This document shows positions 4,884 to 5,759 of a stretch of 5,759 nucleotides of DNA, in pieces. This stretch comes from Sulfurovum sp. (GTDB lineage: Bacteria; Campylobacterota; Campylobacteria; Campylobacterales; Sulfurovaceae). Location of the stretch: positions 1-5,759 of the forward strand of contig SOIK01000279.1 of assembly GCA_004377245.1 (NCBI GenBank), in the 5' to 3' direction. Each line of letters opens with the position of its first letter. The stretch's first letter is position 1. A program made the translations under genes and the position numbers. A model generated the notes under the pieces. The model searched no databases, was not told the origin of the DNA, and saw only the letters and a program-made list of their open reading frames with translations.

Positions 4884-5759
4884 ACCATTAACGCTCGCAA
4901 CGTTAGAAACACTTTTAAATAAACGCTTTGAAGAGGGTTTTCTCTCTTTAAAAGATCTTCCTCAACCTTCTACTTTTAAAGATATGGATAGAGCAACTGC
5001 ACGTATTGTAGATGCTATAAAAAATAAAGAAAAGATTACTATCATCGGTGACTATGATGTTGATGGTGTGACTTCTACTACACTAATGAAACTTTTTTTT
5101 GATGAGATCGAGTATCCTGTAGAGTGGATCATCCCTAATCGTTTCAGAGATGGATATGGACTCTCTGCTAACATCATCCCTCGTATTCTTGGTACAGACT
5201 TAGCCATTACGGTAGATAATGGTATCTCAGCAGTGTATGCAGCAAAGCTTTGTAAAGATGAGGGTATAGAGCTTATCATTACAGACCATCATCTTTTGGC
5301 ACCAGAAGTACCAGAGGCTTATGCTATCATAGACCAGAAGCAAAATGAATGTGAATTTCCATACTCTGACGTGTGTGGTGCACAAATTGCCTGGTATCTC
5401 ATAGCTTCTTTGAAAAATGCTTTAAATGTGAAGATAAATATGATGGACTATATGGAATTGGTTTCCATAGCTATCATAGCAGACATGATGCCCTTGCAGC
5501 ACATCAACAGAACCATGGTTCTCGCAGGGATAAAAGCACTTAACTCTAGTAAAAGACCAGCGATTAAAGCTTTTTTGGAACATAGCGGAAAAGAGGCACT
5601 AAGTTCTGAAGATATAGCTTTTTTCTTAGCTCCTCTACTCAACAGCGCAGGACGGATGGAAGATGCTTCTTTCTCGGTCGATTTCTTAGCTTCAAAAAAC
5701 ATTTATGATGCAAGAGTAAGACTTGAACGTCTCATAGAGTTTAACACACTTAGAAAAGC
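4876..5759 (+). CDS. recJ: Single-stranded-DNA-specific 5'-3' exonuclease RecJ (3' end cut by window)
   Basis: RecJ degrades single-stranded DNA 5' to 3' in recombination, mismatch repair and stalled-fork processing. The first 294 codons are present and the frame is open to the window end; family members usually run over 500 residues, so close to half is missing. The DHH phosphoesterase domain is clear: DYDVDG (59-64), VDNG (113-116), DHH (137-139), IADMMPL with D203, and LNSAGRM (255-261). These are the metal-binding motifs in their usual order. The last two vary slightly from the E. coli forms (VADVVPL, NAAGR), but the acidic residues are kept. The ATG at 4876 is the first possible start, because an in-frame TAG immediately precedes it. 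It overlaps the end of pyrG (ATGCATAA) and lacks a clear ribosome binding site, so translational coupling to pyrG is likely. The frame continues normally through a T8 run at 5093-5100. Confidence 0.94.
   Translation, partial: MHKPLTLATLETLLNKRFEEGFLSLKDLPQPSTFKDMDRATARIVDAIKNKEKITIIGDYDVDGVTSTTLMKLFFDEIEYPVEWIIPNRFRDGYGLSANIIPRILGTDLAITVDNGISAVYAAKLCKDEGIELIITDHHLLAPEVPEAYAIIDQKQNECEFPYSDVCGAQIAWYLIASLKNALNVKINMMDYMELVSIAIIADMMPLQHINRTMVLAGIKALNSSKRPAIKAFLEHSGKEALSSEDIAFFLAPLLNSAGRMEDASFSVDFLASKNIYDARVRLERLIEFNTLRK

Noticed and set aside
5052..5702. Minus-strand frames of 75 and 84 codons near the right end
   Set aside because: They lie opposite recJ, whose DHH-family motifs read cleanly through the same bases.
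1..5759. CRISPR array, mobile element, tRNA/rRNA or novel defence system
   Set aside because: There are no direct repeats, transposase-like or integrase-like frames, RNA gene signatures or unexplained large frames; all long frames are housekeeping genes.

Overview
The window is a chromosomal replication-origin locus from an AT-rich member of the Campylobacterota (formerly Epsilonproteobacteria). Three things point there: a divergent ruvC / dnaA-dnaN arrangement, DnaA boxes with the TTCAC core typical of that phylum instead of the E. coli-type TTATCCACA, and a pyrG-recJ pair that I recall being adjacent in Campylobacter and Helicobacter. A free-living sulfur-oxidising lineage such as Sulfurovum or Sulfurimonas is plausible, but I cannot prove a genus from the sequence alone.

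Layout. Positions 5-487 (minus strand) hold a complete ruvC. The 165-bp gap 488-652, plus the first bases of ruvC, holds six DnaA boxes placed three and three around a palindrome that contains outward-facing -10-like hexamers (proposed oriC1 and divergent promoter). dnaA follows at 653-1987. The 172-bp gap 1988-2159 holds a consensus TATAAT promoter element, three more core DnaA boxes, two perfect 8-bp inverted repeats, a CTA triplet run matching a DnaA-trio, and an AT-rich stretch (proposed oriC2 with the unwinding element). dnaN (2160-3227), pyrG (3243-4883) and recJ (from 4876, cut by the window end) then run in one direction with gaps of 15 bp and an 8-bp overlap.

How it fits together. 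DnaA binds both intergenic box clusters to start replication, and the same boxes sit where they could repress ruvC, dnaA and dnaN. DnaN is the sliding clamp for the polymerase loaded at the origin. PyrG makes CTP. RecJ and RuvC act in recombination and fork repair. The one clear departure from the usual order is that pyrG-recJ follow dnaN where gyrB is commonly found. I see no mobile element, CRISPR array, RNA gene or foreign island, and no wholly new system. The points of real interest are the fine structure of the two origin halves and the gene order.
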